Source of the DNA: Prevotella sp. E9-3
Lineage (GTDB): Bacteria > Bacteroidota > Bacteroidia > Bacteroidales > Bacteroidaceae
NCBI RefSeq assembly: GCF_022024015.1
Contig: NZ_CP091786.1
Location: forward strand, 2,232,001 to 2,296,000
Length of the DNA stretch: 64,000 bases
Direction of reading: 5' to 3'
This document shows positions 50,956-59,993 of this stretch, one piece after another. The translations under genes and the position numbers were made by a program. How positions within the stretch are numbered: the stretch's first letter is position 1; the number at the start of each line of letters is the position of its first letter. The notes below the pieces were generated by a model. It saw nothing but the letters and a program-made list of their open reading frames with translations. It was not told the DNA's origin and did no database searches.

Positions 50956-52314
50956 TTACTGAAGTCTCTTGAAAATCTTGGTCATCGTCTCGCGATTGAG
51001 CGGTGTGAGGTCTTGTAGCTTCAGCGATTTCACCATGTGGAGCGTTCCCTGCTTGTATTTCTGGAAGTGAGCGGTCTGAATGTGGTGCTGATAAGCCTGC
51101 TGAGATGCGTAGATTTCGAGAATTCTTATTTTAGTATTGTCCTCTTTCAGCTTATTGGGGAAGAGACAGAGTACACTAGGCTCTTCAGTCAGGCTCTTCT
51201 GCTGAATCTCTGTTGCAGCAGCCAAATAGGCTTCGAGGTGCTCAGGATAGATCTCGATTTCGGCAATGCGAACGAGAAGGTCCCCACTCCCTTGCCCATC
51301 CCTGTGATGAAGGGGAGCGGATTGTGGCTGGAGGAGGCTTCTTGCATTCTTCCACAATATCATCTCCTTGTATGGTGCAAGGTCGGGCTCTTCAGTCAGA
51401 TACTGCTGCATGCGCTTTAGGCTCTGCGTGAGCACCTGCGGGGCGACGTAGGGATAGTCGGAACCGTAAAGCAGATGGTCGGGTGTGGTGATGGTGAGCA
51501 GCGTGCGGATAACCTCTGGGCTATGGGCACCAGAGAGGTCGTAATAGAGGGCTGCAAGGTTTGCCTCCCAGTCGATGTTGCCCACAAGACGATTCGCCTG
51601 CATCACTGGGGTGAGCGATTTCATGCGTGGAACCATCAGCGGCAAATAGGCTCCGCAATGCGGCACTACCACTTTTATATGATTATAGCGAGCCAGCACA
51701 TTGCGACTTATCATATTGCTGACGGCACGAGTGGTCTCAGAGAGATATTCCTGCATGGCGAGTGGCGTCTGCTGCATCACCTGACGGTTGACGGGCTCAG
51801 GACGATGGGGATGCAGGATGACGACGGCCTTGCGTTCATTGAGGAACGAGAAAAGCGTGTCGAGCTCTGGGTCACCAAGATACTGACCGCCTACATTTGT
51901 TGCCAGTTTGATGCCGTCGGCCTTCAGCACATCGAGTGCATATTTCGCCTCTTCAACGGCTTTCTTGACATCAGGCAGTGGCAGGGCTGCACAGAAAAGG
52001 AACCGTCCAGGGTGTTCGCGCTTAATACGGGCGGCAGCTTCATTAGTTTGTCTTACCACATCTGCCGATGTTGGCTGCGGGGCTGCCAAAGTCAGAACCG
52101 AAGTCTGCACACCAGTCTCGTCCATCCACTTCAGATGATTCTCCACGTTGTATCTAGGCAAGGGGAATCCCTCATCCATCTGTCGCCCCTCACTTTCGAG
52201 TGCAGACACAAAATCAGGAGTGATGATGTGCGAGTGCACATCGATCACGCCCTGAGCCATTGTTGCTGTAGCAATCATCGTTGCAAGTATAATTGTTCTA
52301 ATCCTTTTCATCAT
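50956..52314 (-). CDS. Secreted amidohydrolase (ACMSD-like) with C-terminal ABM monooxygenase-like domain
   Basis: About 452 residues. The signal peptide ends TATMAQG. The amidohydrolase-2 domain starts VIDVHSHIITPDF (metal-binding HxH) and continues with VLHPHRPEP, 'VVPHCGAYLPLM' and LYGSDYPYV (late Asp ligand); this is the metal set of decarboxylase-like members (ACMSD, 2,6-DHB decarboxylase). From about residue 345 an antibiotic-biosynthesis-monooxygenase (ABM) domain follows: VRIAEIEIYPEHLEAYLAAATE, 'ILEIYASQQAYQHHIQT'. The fusion suggests processing of an aromatic or quinone-like compound. Start ATG 52314 (or 52311) gives the shortest signal n-region. Confidence 0.83.
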   Translation of the reverse strand: MMKRIRTIILATMIATATMAQGVIDVHSHIITPDFVSALESEGRQMDEGFPLPRYNVENHLKWMDETGVQTSVLTLAAPQPTSADVVRQTNEAAARIKREHPGRFLFCAALPLPDVKKAVEEAKYALDVLKADGIKLATNVGGQYLGDPELDTLFSFLNERKAVVILHPHRPEPVNRQVMQQTPLAMQEYLSETTRAVSNMISRNVLARYNHIKVVVPHCGAYLPLMVPRMKSLTPVMQANRLVGNIDWEANLAALYYDLSGAHSPEVIRTLLTITTPDHLLYGSDYPYVAPQVLTQSLKRMQQYLTEEPDLAPYKEMILWKNARSLLQPQSAPLHHRDGQGSGDLLVRIAEIEIYPEHLEAYLAAATEIQQKSLTEEPSVLCLFPNKLKEDNTKIRILEIYASQQAYQHHIQTAHFQKYKQGTLHMVKSLKLQDLTPLNRETMTKIFKRLQ

Positions 52315-52327
52315 AAGTCTATTCGCT

Positions 52328-52349
52328 CCCCTCTCCAATCGGAGAGGGG
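52328..52349. repeat. Perfect 9-bp hairpin CCCCTCTCC/GGAGAGGGG
   Basis: Four-base loop, 14 bases upstream of the amidohydrolase start. There is no T-run on the minus strand, so it is a leader hairpin or a small interspersed element rather than a simple terminator. Confidence 0.55.
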
Positions 52350-52432
52350 CTGGATTCTCTTTTTAGTGAAGGCGGAGCCTTGGCAAAGTGCATCTCTTCG
52401 GCAAGCAGAAGGGCCTGCCCCACGAGGGAGGC

Positions 52433-52981
52433 TCACAAAATGTATAATGCTATGGCGGCACAGGCTTCGGCATCGGCCAGCGCGTGGTGATGGTTCTGCA
52501 GGTCGTAGCCACAGGCGGCTGCAACGGTGTGGAGCTGATGGTTGGGCAGCGAACGGCCAAACTGTCGGCGTGAGGCAGCAAGGGTGTCGTAGAAGCGATA
52601 ATCGGGATAGTCCATCTGATACACCTTGAAAGCCGCCTTCAGGCATCCTTCGTCAAAGCGGGCATTATGGGCCACAAAAGGCAGGGTGGCTATCTGGAAT
52701 CTTATATCATCGCAAGCCTGTTCAGAGAAAAAAGCATCGGCAATGCGTTGCTCCAGTTGTTCCCAAACCTTTGAAAACACAGGTGCATTATCAGTATCGC
52801 ATTGGCTCAGTCCGTGCACCTGCTGGCACCAGTAATTGTAGTAGTTCGGCTCAGGCTGAATCAAGCTGTAGAACCTGTCAACCACCTGACCATTACGCAC
52901 CATGACGACGCCTACAGAGCAGACACTGGAGGGCTGCTGATTGGCCGTCTCAAAATCTATGGCAATGAAGTCGCGGATCAT
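52433..52981 (-). CDS. DEDDh 3'-5' exonuclease, DnaQ-like
   Basis: This 182-residue protein has the ExoI motif FIAIDFETAN (Asp, Glu), ExoII 'LPFVAHNARFDEGCLKAAF' (Asp) and ExoIII HHHALADAEACAAI (His and Asp). It is a stand-alone proofreading-type exonuclease acting on DNA or RNA 3' ends; similar proteins are annotated as DNA polymerase III epsilon-like. Start ATG 52981; the neighbours are metabolic, so no pathway is indicated. Confidence 0.87.
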   Translation of the reverse strand: MIRDFIAIDFETANQQPSSVCSVGVVMVRNGQVVDRFYSLIQPEPNYYNYWCQQVHGLSQCDTDNAPVFSKVWEQLEQRIADAFFSEQACDDIRFQIATLPFVAHNARFDEGCLKAAFKVYQMDYPDYRFYDTLAASRRQFGRSLPNHQLHTVAAACGYDLQNHHHALADAEACAAIALYIL

Positions 52982-53014
52982 TTCTTCTTTAGAATATCAC
53001 TCCATTTCAATACG

Positions 53015-53260
53015 TTATAGCATCTCTTCCAACATCTCGACAGCCTGAGCAATGTCCTCTCCAAACCGGTTGTGGTCAAGGAGGAAATCAGTTCTGCCGC
53101 CTGCTATCGATTCATACAATTCAGGACTCATATCATCCACGTACATACCAATGGCATACTCGATATCATCCTTCTGCCAGTCGAGCGAAGAATGGATATA
53201 TACATTCCGCTTCTGATGCAGAAAACTGTATGCGGTCTCTATGCTGTCTTTCGTTATCAT
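53015..53260 (-). CDS. Small acidic protein of unknown function, coupled to the DUF4250 gene
   Basis: 81 residues from ATG 53260, which overlaps the stop of the upstream gene (ATGA). The start at 53305 would give 15 more residues inside the DUF4250 gene and is less likely. It contains YSFLHQKRNVYIHSSLDWQKDDIEYAIGMYVDDM and a C-terminal helix IAQAVEMLEEML. I recognise no domain. The coupling suggests that the two small proteins act together. Confidence 0.65.
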   Translation of the reverse strand: MITKDSIETAYSFLHQKRNVYIHSSLDWQKDDIEYAIGMYVDDMSPELYESIAGGRTDFLLDHNRFGEDIAQAVEMLEEML

Positions 53261-53457
53261 TCGTCGTAGCCAATAGGTCTGAACTGTTTTTGATGCTCGC
53301 TCCAAACAAAGCCATATTCAATGAGATAGTTCTTAATATCCTTAGGCTCTCTGCTGAAGGCATAGCATAGCGATTCGAGACTGTCAAACTCTTCGTCTCT
53401 CAGAAGCATGTTGATACTCGATACCAGAATAGCAGGGTCTTTGGGCAGGTAATCCAT
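53257..53457 (-). CDS. DUF4250-family small protein
   Basis: This 66-residue protein has the DUF4250 pattern LPKDPAILVSSINMLLRDEEFDSLESLC followed by LIEYGFVW. The segment looks like a small helical DNA-binding or adaptor fold; function is unknown in the family. It is translated together with the downstream 81-residue protein. No promoter consensus is clear. Confidence 0.8.
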   Translation of the reverse strand: MDYLPKDPAILVSSINMLLRDEEFDSLESLCYAFSREPKDIKNYLIEYGFVWSEHQKQFRPIGYDE

Positions 53458-53562
53458 TTCACAAATTCGATATAATCAAAGGCAAAGTTACTTATTTTAC
53501 CACGAACTCACTCTTTTCGCATTAATAATTAAAATAGTTTAGGAATTTTGACTACACCTTCC

Positions 53563-55434
53563 TTAATCATATATTTTCTTCACCTCCTCTACCCCATCAA
53601 TGGCAGAAACGTGCTCAATAATCGTCTGCAACTCATTGAAAGAGTGTACTGAGAATGTGATGGTGCAGTTCACAATACAGTCAACAGTATTCGTGTTGAG
53701 TGAAACAATGGAGAGGTTTAGCTCATTCGTAATACTATTGATCATATCACTCAACAGATGGCATCGGTCAACGGCCAGAATCTGTATGGCAACAGGATAG
53801 AGTACGGTAGGACTCTCATGGTAGTCAACCGAGACGATGGAGTCACCTTGCTGAGAAGCCAATCCTATGGCTACCGGACAGTTACGTTTGTGAACCGTAA
53901 TGCTACCATCATTTTCCTTGAAACCAACAACTTCTTCACCAGGTATGGGACGACAGTGATTGCAGAAATGATAGGCAGGCTTTTCCTGTTTGGCAAAGTA
54001 GCGTTTCAGAAAACCCTTAGCCTTGTAAGTCAGCACATGTTCCATCCACACCTGCTGAGGATGAATATCAGGATTGGTGGCAATCTCCACTATATCGCCA
54101 CGATGCAGTACAGTCTTTACGGATGCCAACTGCCCATTGATGCGCGCATAGTGGGCATGTTCGCCAATATCACTATGAATTTCGAAGGCGAAGTCCAAGG
54201 CCGTTGCCCGCTTAGGCAGATTGACCGACATGCCATGGGGAGTGAACACCATGATGTCGTCGTTGTAGAACGTTGTCACCACATTTTCTATAAAGCCCCC
54301 TTCCTTCTGATGAATCTCCAAGTCCTTCAGCACAGTTCTGAACTTTTCTATCCATCGGCGCACATTGTCCTCACTACGCTCTGCAACCACCCCCAGTTGT
54401 GAGGCACGCACCATACGCTCACTACTGATGTGCACCTCCTCCCAACAACCAAAGTCAGAAAGCAGTTGCACGTGGAAGGACTGATATCCGTTCTCCTTCG
54501 GAGAGTCAATATAGTTGAGAATCCCACAAGGTTTCTCCTTAAAGGCATTCGTCAGACTAGCGTAGATGCGCAGTGCCATATCCTTTTCCATTTTCATATC
54601 TTCACAGAAGAACATAACCTCCACAAAGTGACGGAACGGTATATGGTTAAAGTCATCGCCCGATTTGCGCATTTTTCTCCAGATGCTATAAGGAGCGCGA
54701 TAGATAGCCGTAACCTTTACCCTGATGCCGTCGGCATCCAGCACCTTACGTATTTTCTCTATAAACGCATCCAGACGCTCCTGCCTAGTCTCCCGATCCT
54801 TATCAATTAGCGCTGAAATATATTCATACTCATGCGGACAACGATAGCGGAAGCTCAGATTCTCCAGTTCAATCTTCACATTGTACAACCCGAGACGATT
54901 GGCCAACGGAGCATAGAAAAAGTCCGTCTCTCCAGCAATCTTCATCTGCTTATCAGGACGCATACTACTCAGTGTGCGCATATTATGCATACGGTCGGCC
55001 AGCTTCACCAGCAGCGCACGAATGTCGTAGTGAATGGAGTTGAGCATCTGCTTGTAGTTGTCCACCTGCTTTGAAATCTCATACTGCCCTGTACTCTTTT
55101 TCGTCACCACACTCACCAGGAAGGCCACATCGTCACCGAAACGCTGACGGATATCATCCATTGTATAGGCAGTATCCTCCACCACATCGTGCAGAAAAGC
55201 AGCAATCACGGGATTGGCCCCCAACTTCAGTTCCTCTGCCACGATATTAGCCACAGCAATCGGATGAATGATGTAAGGCTCACCCGACTTACGTTTCTGG
55301 TCAGCATGAGCTATACGCGCCAACTCGTATGCCTCACGGATTCTCACCATGTCCTCAGCGGACACTCTCTTTTCCATCTCGGAGAACACCTTCAGTACCT
55401 TCTCCTCAATCATCTTGTCGTAATTATTCATCAT
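53563..55434 (-). CDS. RelA/SpoT homologue; hydrolase intact, synthetase apparently degenerate
   Basis: About 623 residues from ATG 55434. The HD (p)ppGpp hydrolase domain has HPIAVANIVAEE, HD in 'FLHDVVEDTAY' and LVKLADRMHNMRTL, all as needed. In the synthetase domain the normally strict Asp before AxR (D-x-x-A-x-R) is replaced (FNHIPFRHFVEV, about residue 261), and the EIQIRT motif reads EEVHISS (about 331); NGYQSFHV is kept. TGS (FTPHGMSVNLPKRATALDFAF), a Cys region (CNHCRPIPGEEVVG) and a C-terminal ACT domain follow. The protein probably degrades but may not make (p)ppGpp. A separate synthetase would be expected elsewhere. Confidence 0.88.
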   Translation of the reverse strand: MMNNYDKMIEEKVLKVFSEMEKRVSAEDMVRIREAYELARIAHADQKRKSGEPYIIHPIAVANIVAEELKLGANPVIAAFLHDVVEDTAYTMDDIRQRFGDDVAFLVSVVTKKSTGQYEISKQVDNYKQMLNSIHYDIRALLVKLADRMHNMRTLSSMRPDKQMKIAGETDFFYAPLANRLGLYNVKIELENLSFRYRCPHEYEYISALIDKDRETRQERLDAFIEKIRKVLDADGIRVKVTAIYRAPYSIWRKMRKSGDDFNHIPFRHFVEVMFFCEDMKMEKDMALRIYASLTNAFKEKPCGILNYIDSPKENGYQSFHVQLLSDFGCWEEVHISSERMVRASQLGVVAERSEDNVRRWIEKFRTVLKDLEIHQKEGGFIENVVTTFYNDDIMVFTPHGMSVNLPKRATALDFAFEIHSDIGEHAHYARINGQLASVKTVLHRGDIVEIATNPDIHPQQVWMEHVLTYKAKGFLKRYFAKQEKPAYHFCNHCRPIPGEEVVGFKENDGSITVHKRNCPVAIGLASQQGDSIVSVDYHESPTVLYPVAIQILAVDRCHLLSDMINSITNELNLSIVSLNTNTVDCIVNCTITFSVHSFNELQTIIEHVSAIDGVEEVKKIYD

Positions 55435-55560
55435 AACCTTACATCTTAAAATCATTAAAACCTTAACCTTTTCTTATATATGCTTACAGAGTGTCCAAAG
55501 TAACCATTTTCTATCAGCAAAAATGAAAAATGCCTGACACACATTAAATATACATACAAA

Positions 55561-55590
55561 TAGAAAGAGCCACCGTAGCGACTCTTTCTA
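55561..55590 (-). terminator. Hairpin, probable terminator of the small gene at 55897
   Basis: Arms TAGAAAGAG and CTCTTTCTA, 12-base loop. The nearest gene ending upstream on the minus strand is at 55897. Confidence 0.5.
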
Positions 55591-55823
55591 TCAATACGTC
55601 ATAAAAAAACATCGGTTGATCTTGAAGCCCAATTTCAAAATCAGCTTTAGGGATTACACTTACTCATATCCTCTCGCAAACCACAATCTATATATCGGGT
55701 CAACGAACACCAATTTTCCGCTTTTCATCTCCACAATATCCTTGTTCTGCAATATCTTTTTGTTAGAACTCTACCTCAAAACCAATGCTAAAAGCATCTA
55801 TATATTACTCGGCAAATATACTT

Positions 55824-55860
55824 AAAGTTACCCAAAGGTAATTTACCAAAGGGTAACTTT
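55824..55860. promoter_or_regulatory. Compound palindrome AAAGTTACCC...GGGTAACTTT with inner GGTAA-T-TTACC
   Basis: Outer arms are 10 bp and perfect, and a second GGTAA/TTACC pair lies in the centre. Half-sites resemble those of the candidate HxlR operator at 47907-47923. Confidence 0.5.
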
Positions 55861-55896
55861 TGTAATAATATAACGCATCGGCTATACCTTTGTTCT

Positions 55897-56079
55897 TTAT
55901 TTCTTTCTCCGTGGATTATTCTCACTTTCATCTGCTTCTGCCCATGGCGTATCGTCTACACAGTTTGGCACATGTACCCATTCTTCATTAATCAGATAGG
56001 TCCGTCTATCCTGCTCTGTTTGCACGAAACTTTTCTCAGACAGTTTATTCCTTTTCTTAAACCACTTAAATATACCCAT
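55897..56079 (-). CDS. Small highly charged protein of unknown function
   Basis: This 60-residue protein begins MGIFKWFKKRNKLSEKSF and ends NNPRRKK, with the middle part YLINEEWVHVPNCVDD. The amphipathic, basic N-terminus (GIFKWFKKR) could attach to a membrane. There is no signal peptide and no family I recognise. It stands alone between regulatory structures; similar short genes with this opening exist in Bacteroidota as far as I can judge, but this is not certain. Confidence 0.5.
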   Translation of the reverse strand: MGIFKWFKKRNKLSEKSFVQTEQDRRTYLINEEWVHVPNCVDDTPWAEADESENNPRRKK

Positions 56080-56237
56080 AACGTCTCAAATGATAATACG
56101 TTCAAGCTATTATATTCTTCCCTTCTCTATCTAGATAGAACCTAATGTCCTCGTACCTGACTCACACCTCTCCACAAAACCGTGAAGAACACTCTTGCTG
56201 AAATCTGTTTCATAATCTTACATTTGTTTAGTTGTTA

Positions 56238-56594
56238 TTATTTTACTTTTTGTAATGCATCCTCTGCACGTATTAGATAAGACTTAGCCCTATCTCTGGC
56301 ATTGCCTGCCTTTTGTTTGCTATCATCAGCCTTCTCTATAGCATTTCTGGCTTTACGTAGTGAACTACGTGCTTGTTCAAATTGTTTTTGACGCTGGTAA
56401 TACTCCGCATCTCTTAGGTAACTGGCAGCCTCACGCATATTGTTTTCAGTATCCCTGTCATATCCTTGAGCTTGCTTCATATAGTACGCAGCTTCACTTT
56501 GATGCGACTTTGCAAGCCGCTCATAATAGTCACTCTGTGCACTCAACTCCATGCAACTCAGTGAAAAAGATAATATCAATACAATCAACTTCAT
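56238..56594 (-). CDS. Secreted helical protein with Ala/Gln/Lys-rich repeats
   Basis: This 118-residue protein has a signal peptide (LIVLILSFSLSCMELSAQ). The rest is a single long helix pattern (YYERLAKSHQSEAAYYMKQAQGY, NNMREAASYLRDAEYYQRQKQ, KARNAIEKADDSKQKAG, DRAKSYLIRAEDALQKV), which reads as repeated TPR-less coiled-coil helices with Ala and Gln faces. It would be periplasmic or lipid-anchored if SCMEL is used as a lipobox. Its ATG overlaps the stop of the upstream YbjN-like gene by four bases. Confidence 0.65.
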   Translation of the reverse strand: MKLIVLILSFSLSCMELSAQSDYYERLAKSHQSEAAYYMKQAQGYDRDTENNMREAASYLRDAEYYQRQKQFEQARSSLRKARNAIEKADDSKQKAGNARDRAKSYLIRAEDALQKVK

Positions 56595-56968
56595 TTTGTT
56601 TTCAGTTTTAACACAAGATACTCTGAAGCTATGTAAAGAGTCTTGATGATGTGTTCCACTATTTCATTTACATTCTCACCATTACTTATCCGATGGTCAT
56701 AGTTTAGTGATATACTGCCATTGTTTAGTACCATGGCCTTTATGAATTTCACCTCTCTGTTGGTTTCATTGACCGCTGCATCAACCATATCTTTATTGTA
56801 CTCTCTACTGTCTACCACATGTGGGATGGATATTCGAATCATCCCATTCGAGTCATCTGGCATATACAGATAATGCATATGGTGATATACAAAATGGCAC
56901 CATCCTTTGTTCAACACTCTCACTTTTCCACAATGTCGTTTGATTTCTTCGATTACAAACTCTTTCAT
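56591..56968 (-). CDS. YbjN/type-III-chaperone-like small protein
   Basis: This 125-residue protein starts MKEFVIEEIKRHCGKVRVL and has 'YLYMPDDSNGMIRISIPHV', NETNREVKFIKAMVLNNGSISLNYDHRISNGENVNEIVEHIIKTL, a layout of strands and a C-terminal helix like YbjN and secretion-chaperone folds. Such proteins bind partners; no specific one is known. It has its own promoter box (57024-57031) and is transcribed with the downstream secreted helical protein. Confidence 0.6.
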   Translation of the reverse strand: MKEFVIEEIKRHCGKVRVLNKGWCHFVYHHMHYLYMPDDSNGMIRISIPHVVDSREYNKDMVDAAVNETNREVKFIKAMVLNNGSISLNYDHRISNGENVNEIVEHIIKTLYIASEYLVLKLKTK

Positions 56969-57023
56969 ACTCTGTTTTCTGTTCGTTTAACTATTAATGA
57001 GAACAAAAGACAAAAAGTAACCA

Positions 57024-57031
57024 AAAGTACA
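57024..57031 (-). promoter_or_regulatory. -7 box (TACTTTTG) of the YbjN-like operon
   Basis: The minus strand reads TACTTTTG, about 55 bases before ATG 56968 and immediately after the terminator of the CHAT cluster. Confidence 0.5.
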
Positions 57032-57066
57032 AAAAAAAACCGCGCCAGCTAAATTAGCTAGCGCAG
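57032..57066 (-). terminator. Strong intrinsic terminator of the CHAT/caspase cluster
   Basis: Minus-strand hairpin GCGCTAGCTAATTTAGCTGGCGC with one mismatch pair, followed by GG and a run of nine T. Confidence 0.9.
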
Positions 57067-57090
57067 CGATAGCACAGAAGTGTATATTGT

Positions 57091-59991
57091 CTAATCCAGC
57101 ATCACAAAACAAGCCCAGTAGAAAGGTTCTGGGTATTTATCACGGATAGTTGATTTCGCCATCTCAAAGGCTTTCCGCTTATCAAAGTGGTTGTCTTTAT
57201 CGAGCAAGTTCTCATAGAATTGATTCATAAACTCGGAACCGACAACATCACTGACATTCCATAGAGACATAATCATTGTCTTTACACCAGCCTTTTTGAA
57301 AGCTCGCTGCAAACCATACAAACCTTCAGGCGTTGCCTGGCCTTTTCCCGATTGACATGCAGACAACACCGTTAGTTCTGTGTTGCTCAAATCCAAGCGG
57401 GCGATATTCGAGGCTGTCAAGATACCGCCAAGTACCCCCTGCGGCAGTTCTTTACCGCGCCATGCAACATTGGCACCTGACATAATCAGACCTGTTAACG
57501 ACATGGCATCCTCATAACCACGTAAATAGTCAATCTTCTTCGCTTCATCAGGTGTATAGAAGAAACCGTGTGTAGCCACATGAAGAATCTGTGGAGATTT
57601 TCCACTCATGTTCAGGAAAGATTCTTCCGTGCCTCGTTTTCCTGTGTAGGATTCCACTTTCAGTTGATGAGATTTCATAATCTTCTCTATGGCATCCACC
57701 TCTTTCTTTGAACCGGGCAACAGGGGTATGGAATCACCTTGAAGAATATCCCCACGGAATGCAAGCAATGACGACACATCATATTTCTTGGCTTCAACCT
57801 CCCAATCATTTGCCTCCAAGTCATACAACAAACCGCCATACAACACTGCATTGGTATTGGCCAATGCCATGTCTATATCAAGTTTTTTGTCTATATTTAC
57901 TAACTCGCGTGCAGATGACAGTCTTACGAAATGATAATGCTCACCAAGTAGTGTGCCGTCTTCCATCGGCAGCGATTCCAGTGCAAATTGGAAAAGCAGT
58001 TGCGATGGAACGTAATAGACTGTTGCTCCTACCGTCACTTTGTCCTTAAATGGCATCCACAAAAGCTGGTACAATGATTCTGCGTATGGACTTTCATAGT
58101 ATTGGTCCGGATAGGCTACCTGCATAGAGTCTATCTTACTTTCTGTAAACAGTTTCTGAAGCAGAGGATTCTCTTGCTTGTTGTCCACAAGATAAGCTGC
58201 ATATACCCTTCCTCGGGTTTCTGAAACATAATCAGTAAAGTCAATTAGGACATCATTATCGTTAAGCTTTTCCTTGATTTCCTTATAACCAATGTTCATA
58301 AAAGTGGTCATGTCTCCATAACTGCGGCAATGGTCTGACAGTTTTTCTTCCAACTGACGGACTTTTGATGTCAATTCTAGTATGCTATCAGTACGAGAAC
58401 TACCCTCCTTCTCCCATTCTCTTATTTTCAATTGCATAGCTGCTATCATGGTGAAGTCACGGAGGTTTTCATCAGTGCCTTTATTCTTTATCATGTCAAA
58501 GGTTGAGCGCTCCGTCTCTAATAAGAATGCCTTCGACAATACAAGGCCATCATAACAAGCACTCGTAAAAGCAGTCTGGTATTCTTTGGCTTCTAAGGCA
58601 AACGGTGTCATATTCTGAAGGAGCTGTGACACTAAGCTCCAATAGCCTTCACGTTCTGCCGTGGTTAGATAAGGTAGTCGATCCTGTATCTGACGTTTCA
58701 ATTTATTTACCGCAATCACATAGTCATTACAAGCTGACTCAATGTGACCAGCAAATCCCTCTGCATTAGCCAAATAACCTAATGCGTCTATATATTCAGC
58801 ATGATTGTCTCCATATAGTTGCTTTATGTTTTCAGCATATATCTTATACAGTCTTTCCGTTTCTTCATGATGGTTTAACTTATGTTCAATTCCCCCCATT
58901 AGAGGTAATAGTCTGATACGATCACCATCCGTTTCTTCATACTTTGTAGCCAAAATATCATCCGCTTTTCGATAGTCAGCCAATGCCTCATCGTACTTTC
59001 TAAAGCTAGACAGACATCTTGCTCTTAAGATAAATAAGTATTCTATTTCCCTTGGCTCATCGAGACGTGGCATAGATAAGAATAAGGTATCAAGACATTG
59101 GAAACATCGTATACTATCACCTTTCAATCTATATATGTCGGCAATGGACATATAAGGCATATAATAGTTTTTATCTGATACTTCCGTATTTCCCTGAAAC
59201 TCATCTTTGCTAAGAATAGCATATCTCAAAGCCTCATCAAAATTTTCGGTCTTTACAAAGAGATTTCGCAGATTAGAGTAATATAGATACTTGTCTGCTC
59301 CCTTATAATCATTGCCCAACAGGCTTATATAAGCACTGTTCTTCCGATACCATTTTTCAGACAACTTGTAGTTTCCTTGTTCTTTAGCTATATCACCCAA
59401 GTTGTTATAATAGACAAAGCGTACTTGATTATCATTGCTTATAGTTGCTAAAGAGTCCATTCTCTGCTCTATAGCCAATGTTTGTTTGCTGTCACCAAGT
59501 TGTTCACTCAACTTACGTTGCTCCCTTAATATTCCCATCAACTTTCTATCATAATGAATAGAAGCAGCAAGGCTACTTGCTTTTTGGTAGGCAGCCATCG
59601 CATCTTTGGGGAGATAACAAAAAATCTTAATGTTTCCTATCTGGTACCACGCATCTATCTCATTCTTCGTTTCGCCTATTTCATGGAAGCCATCACGAGC
59701 TTTCTCCATACAAACAAGTGCCCTATCATATTTCTGTTCCAGTTGGAACTGAGAGCCTTCAAAATACCACGCCAACGGAATCTTGGGCAAGATACGTTGG
59801 CGCATATCTTCATCTGAGTATGATAAAATCCTCCCAAGTATTTCTCGAGCTTCCGCATATCGATGATTCCCCTTAGTCATATACGACAATGCCGTCGAAT
59901 ATTCTTTTATTACAGCGTTTCTCGACATATTTTGTGCATAAGCACTTATGCTGAACAAAAGTATAAACACATAGCTTACAATTCTATCCAT
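57091..59991 (-). CDS. Secreted TPR-CHAT peptidase
   Basis: About 966 residues from ATG 59991 (a GTG at 59997 overlaps the upstream stop). The signal peptide is VFILLFSISAYAQ. Residues about 30-480 form TPR-like helix pairs (YDRALVCMEKARDGF, AMAAYQKASSLA, LADYRKADDIL, HEETERLYKIYAENI). The C-terminal CHAT domain has the catalytic His in LHVATHGFFY (about 804) and Cys in 'LTVLSACQSGKGQ' (about 879), a caspase-like Cys peptidase dyad. CHAT proteases elsewhere act in cell-death and defence pathways (for example gasdermin activation and the Craspase effector). This one would work in the periplasm. It is the last gene of an operon with a sigma factor and a second caspase-like protein. Confidence 0.87.
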   Translation of the reverse strand: MDRIVSYVFILLFSISAYAQNMSRNAVIKEYSTALSYMTKGNHRYAEAREILGRILSYSDEDMRQRILPKIPLAWYFEGSQFQLEQKYDRALVCMEKARDGFHEIGETKNEIDAWYQIGNIKIFCYLPKDAMAAYQKASSLAASIHYDRKLMGILREQRKLSEQLGDSKQTLAIEQRMDSLATISNDNQVRFVYYNNLGDIAKEQGNYKLSEKWYRKNSAYISLLGNDYKGADKYLYYSNLRNLFVKTENFDEALRYAILSKDEFQGNTEVSDKNYYMPYMSIADIYRLKGDSIRCFQCLDTLFLSMPRLDEPREIEYLFILRARCLSSFRKYDEALADYRKADDILATKYEETDGDRIRLLPLMGGIEHKLNHHEETERLYKIYAENIKQLYGDNHAEYIDALGYLANAEGFAGHIESACNDYVIAVNKLKRQIQDRLPYLTTAEREGYWSLVSQLLQNMTPFALEAKEYQTAFTSACYDGLVLSKAFLLETERSTFDMIKNKGTDENLRDFTMIAAMQLKIREWEKEGSSRTDSILELTSKVRQLEEKLSDHCRSYGDMTTFMNIGYKEIKEKLNDNDVLIDFTDYVSETRGRVYAAYLVDNKQENPLLQKLFTESKIDSMQVAYPDQYYESPYAESLYQLLWMPFKDKVTVGATVYYVPSQLLFQFALESLPMEDGTLLGEHYHFVRLSSARELVNIDKKLDIDMALANTNAVLYGGLLYDLEANDWEVEAKKYDVSSLLAFRGDILQGDSIPLLPGSKKEVDAIEKIMKSHQLKVESYTGKRGTEESFLNMSGKSPQILHVATHGFFYTPDEAKKIDYLRGYEDAMSLTGLIMSGANVAWRGKELPQGVLGGILTASNIARLDLSNTELTVLSACQSGKGQATPEGLYGLQRAFKKAGVKTMIMSLWNVSDVVGSEFMNQFYENLLDKDNHFDKRKAFEMAKSTIRDKYPEPFYWACFVMLD

Positions 59992-59993
59992 TA

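Larger units (their letters stand above)
55435..55896. other. Gene-free region with a terminator hairpin and a compound palindrome
   Basis: A perfect 30-base hairpin (TAGAAAGAG/CTCTTTCTA, 55561-55590) and the 37-base palindrome at 55824-55860 are the only ordered structures. A plus-strand frame of 69 codons (55616-55825) looks spurious. A TACCTTTG box on the plus strand near 55885 has no gene behind it. Confidence 0.55.

Noticed and set aside
55616..55825. 69-codon plus-strand frame in the gap upstream of the RSH gene
   Set aside because: AT-rich, no promoter or family resemblance, and it runs into the palindrome region.
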